This document shows, piece after piece, positions 63,480 through 64,000 of a stretch of 64,000 nucleotides of DNA. The notes beneath the pieces are model-generated. The model was not told the DNA's origin, made no database searches, and saw nothing but the letters and a program-made list of their open reading frames with translations. The position numbers and the translations under genes are program-made. The first letter of the stretch is position 1. The number at the start of each line of letters is the position of its first letter. Source of the DNA: Bacteroidota bacterium (GTDB lineage Bacteria; Bacteroidota; Bacteroidia; Bacteroidales; Bacteroidaceae); the NCBI GenBank assembly GCA_023426145.1, contig JAFABG010000037.1, forward strand, positions 1 to 64,000, in the 5' to 3' direction.

Positions 63480-63697
63480 TCATCTCATATTGTTTTCCCT
63501 TCAGTTCTACGTTTCGTGCTTTTAGAAATCCAGTCATACTAGTACAAACCGTATCAGTATTCAGTACTTTGCAACTGCCCATCTCCTGAAGTTGGCTCGA
63601 AAATACAATACCCAACAAGAACATTTTCAGCAAAGGCACCGCTGAATGCCTTGCTTAAAGTATGGAAGTCCGTGTCTTGTAGTGATTTTATTTCCAT
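63469..63697 (-). pseudogene. Decayed GNAT acetyltransferase remnant
   Basis: From 63697 the minus strand reads MEIKSLQDTDFHTLSKAFSG..., typical of a Bacteroidota GNAT N-terminus, but runs into a stop near 63550. A second frame then reads EMGSCKVLNTDTVCTS and LKARNVELKGKQYEMI to a stop at 63469, like the C-terminal end of the same family. The centre of the gene is missing, so it is a deletion remnant with a frame change. The family guess rests on short segments. Confidence 0.45.
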
Positions 63698-63703
63698 TAT
63701 TGA

Positions 63704-63934
63704 CTATAAAAATGTAGGTGTAAACTCAATGTCGAGAGCACGAGCAATACGAAAAAAACTCGAAATCTGAATATCTGTTTCTCCTTTTTCTACGCGAGCG
63801 ATATAACTCCTTGCTGTACCAACCTTTTCAGCCAATTCTTGTTGGGTTATTTTTAATTGTTTTTTATTTTCATCTAATTTATCTGAAAAATACCCTTCAC
63901 GAATATCGTTATCTTTTTTATCTGCTGCTTTCAT
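63704..63934 (-). CDS. XRE-family helix-turn-helix protein (antitoxin-like)
   Basis: The 76-residue protein is a compact XRE DNA-binding domain with QQELAEKVGTARSYIARVEKGETDIQ and the C-terminal FRIARALDIEFTPTFL. This size and the N-terminal linker are typical of HigA-type antitoxins of type II toxin-antitoxin systems. A toxin gene (RelE/HigB type) would normally lie just upstream, to the right of 63934, but only 66 bases remain in the window there and none is visible, so the TA assignment is an inference. Confidence 0.7.
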   Translation of the reverse strand: MKAADKKDNDIREGYFSDKLDENKKQLKITQQELAEKVGTARSYIARVEKGETDIQISSFFRIARALDIEFTPTFL

Positions 63935-64000
63935 AATACAAACGTAATTAATTGGATACGATTATGCAAATAGAATATTGTTCCTCTTAAACAAAATAAA

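Overview
The window looks like a chromosomal segment from a Bacteroides-type bacterium (Bacteroidota). The evidence is promoters of the TTTG / TAnnTTTG class, almost no Shine-Dalgarno sequences, outer-membrane lipoproteins with acidic residues after the lipid cysteine, a TonB-dependent B12 receptor paired with a BtuG-like surface lipoprotein, a CepA-like class A beta-lactamase, and many Bacteroidota-restricted DUF families (DUF4465, DUF5106, DUF3805, DUF4421). No rRNA, tRNA or CRISPR array was seen. The species cannot be named from sequence reading alone.

Layout. 1-2.1 kb is an AT-rich accessory edge: the tail of a probable IS982-like transposase, a VanZ-like small membrane protein, a glycine-zipper/SHOCT protein, and a hairpin resembling IS3-type ends. 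2.2-7.5 kb (minus) is a vitamin B12 uptake operon (btuB, btuG-like, DUF4465 lipoprotein) behind a complete cobalamin riboswitch. 7.5-11 kb (minus) holds a DUF5106/thioredoxin lipoprotein and an OmpR/PhoR-type two-component pair. 11-24.5 kb is mostly housekeeping: transglutaminase-like protein, DUF3805 protein, ABC-F ATPase, PHP phosphatase, a fucose-isomerase-like protein, aminotransferase, LolC/E-like permease, an RLAN/ATP-grasp ligase next to a GNAT acetyltransferase, a glycosyltransferase and an AI-2E/PerM permease. 24.5-33.3 kb is an NtrB/NtrC-type two-component system divergent from a four-gene TolC/HlyD/ABC export operon that has a good sigma-54 promoter and two upstream inverted repeats.

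33.3-46.4 kb includes a free-standing promoter-terminator unit that could make a small RNA of about 65 nt, an esterase, a thioredoxin lipoprotein, a DUF4421 protein, an MFS exporter, an SDR-lipocalin fusion, TrkH, an RluA-type pseudouridine synthase, SGNH hydrolase, MaoC-like protein and the beta-lactamase. 46.5-49.5 kb (minus) is a five-gene cluster (DUF134 regulator, two NifX/ORP-like proteins, two MinD/Mrp ATPases with ferredoxin clusters) resembling the orange-protein (ORP) clusters of anaerobes; its promoter spacer is filled by a perfect 24-bp palindrome. 49.6-56.9 kb is a CusA/CusC/CusB-type metal efflux operon led by a small HYC_CC_PP protein. 57.2-63.5 kb is a four-gene MksFEB/JetD (Wadjet-like) condensin defence operon, the strongest candidate for an under-described system. 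The right edge holds a decayed acetyltransferase and an XRE antitoxin-like gene.

The genes form separate functional blocks: riboswitch-controlled B12 import, sigma-54-controlled export, self-regulated Fe/Mo-type cofactor handling, metal efflux, and defence against plasmids or phage.
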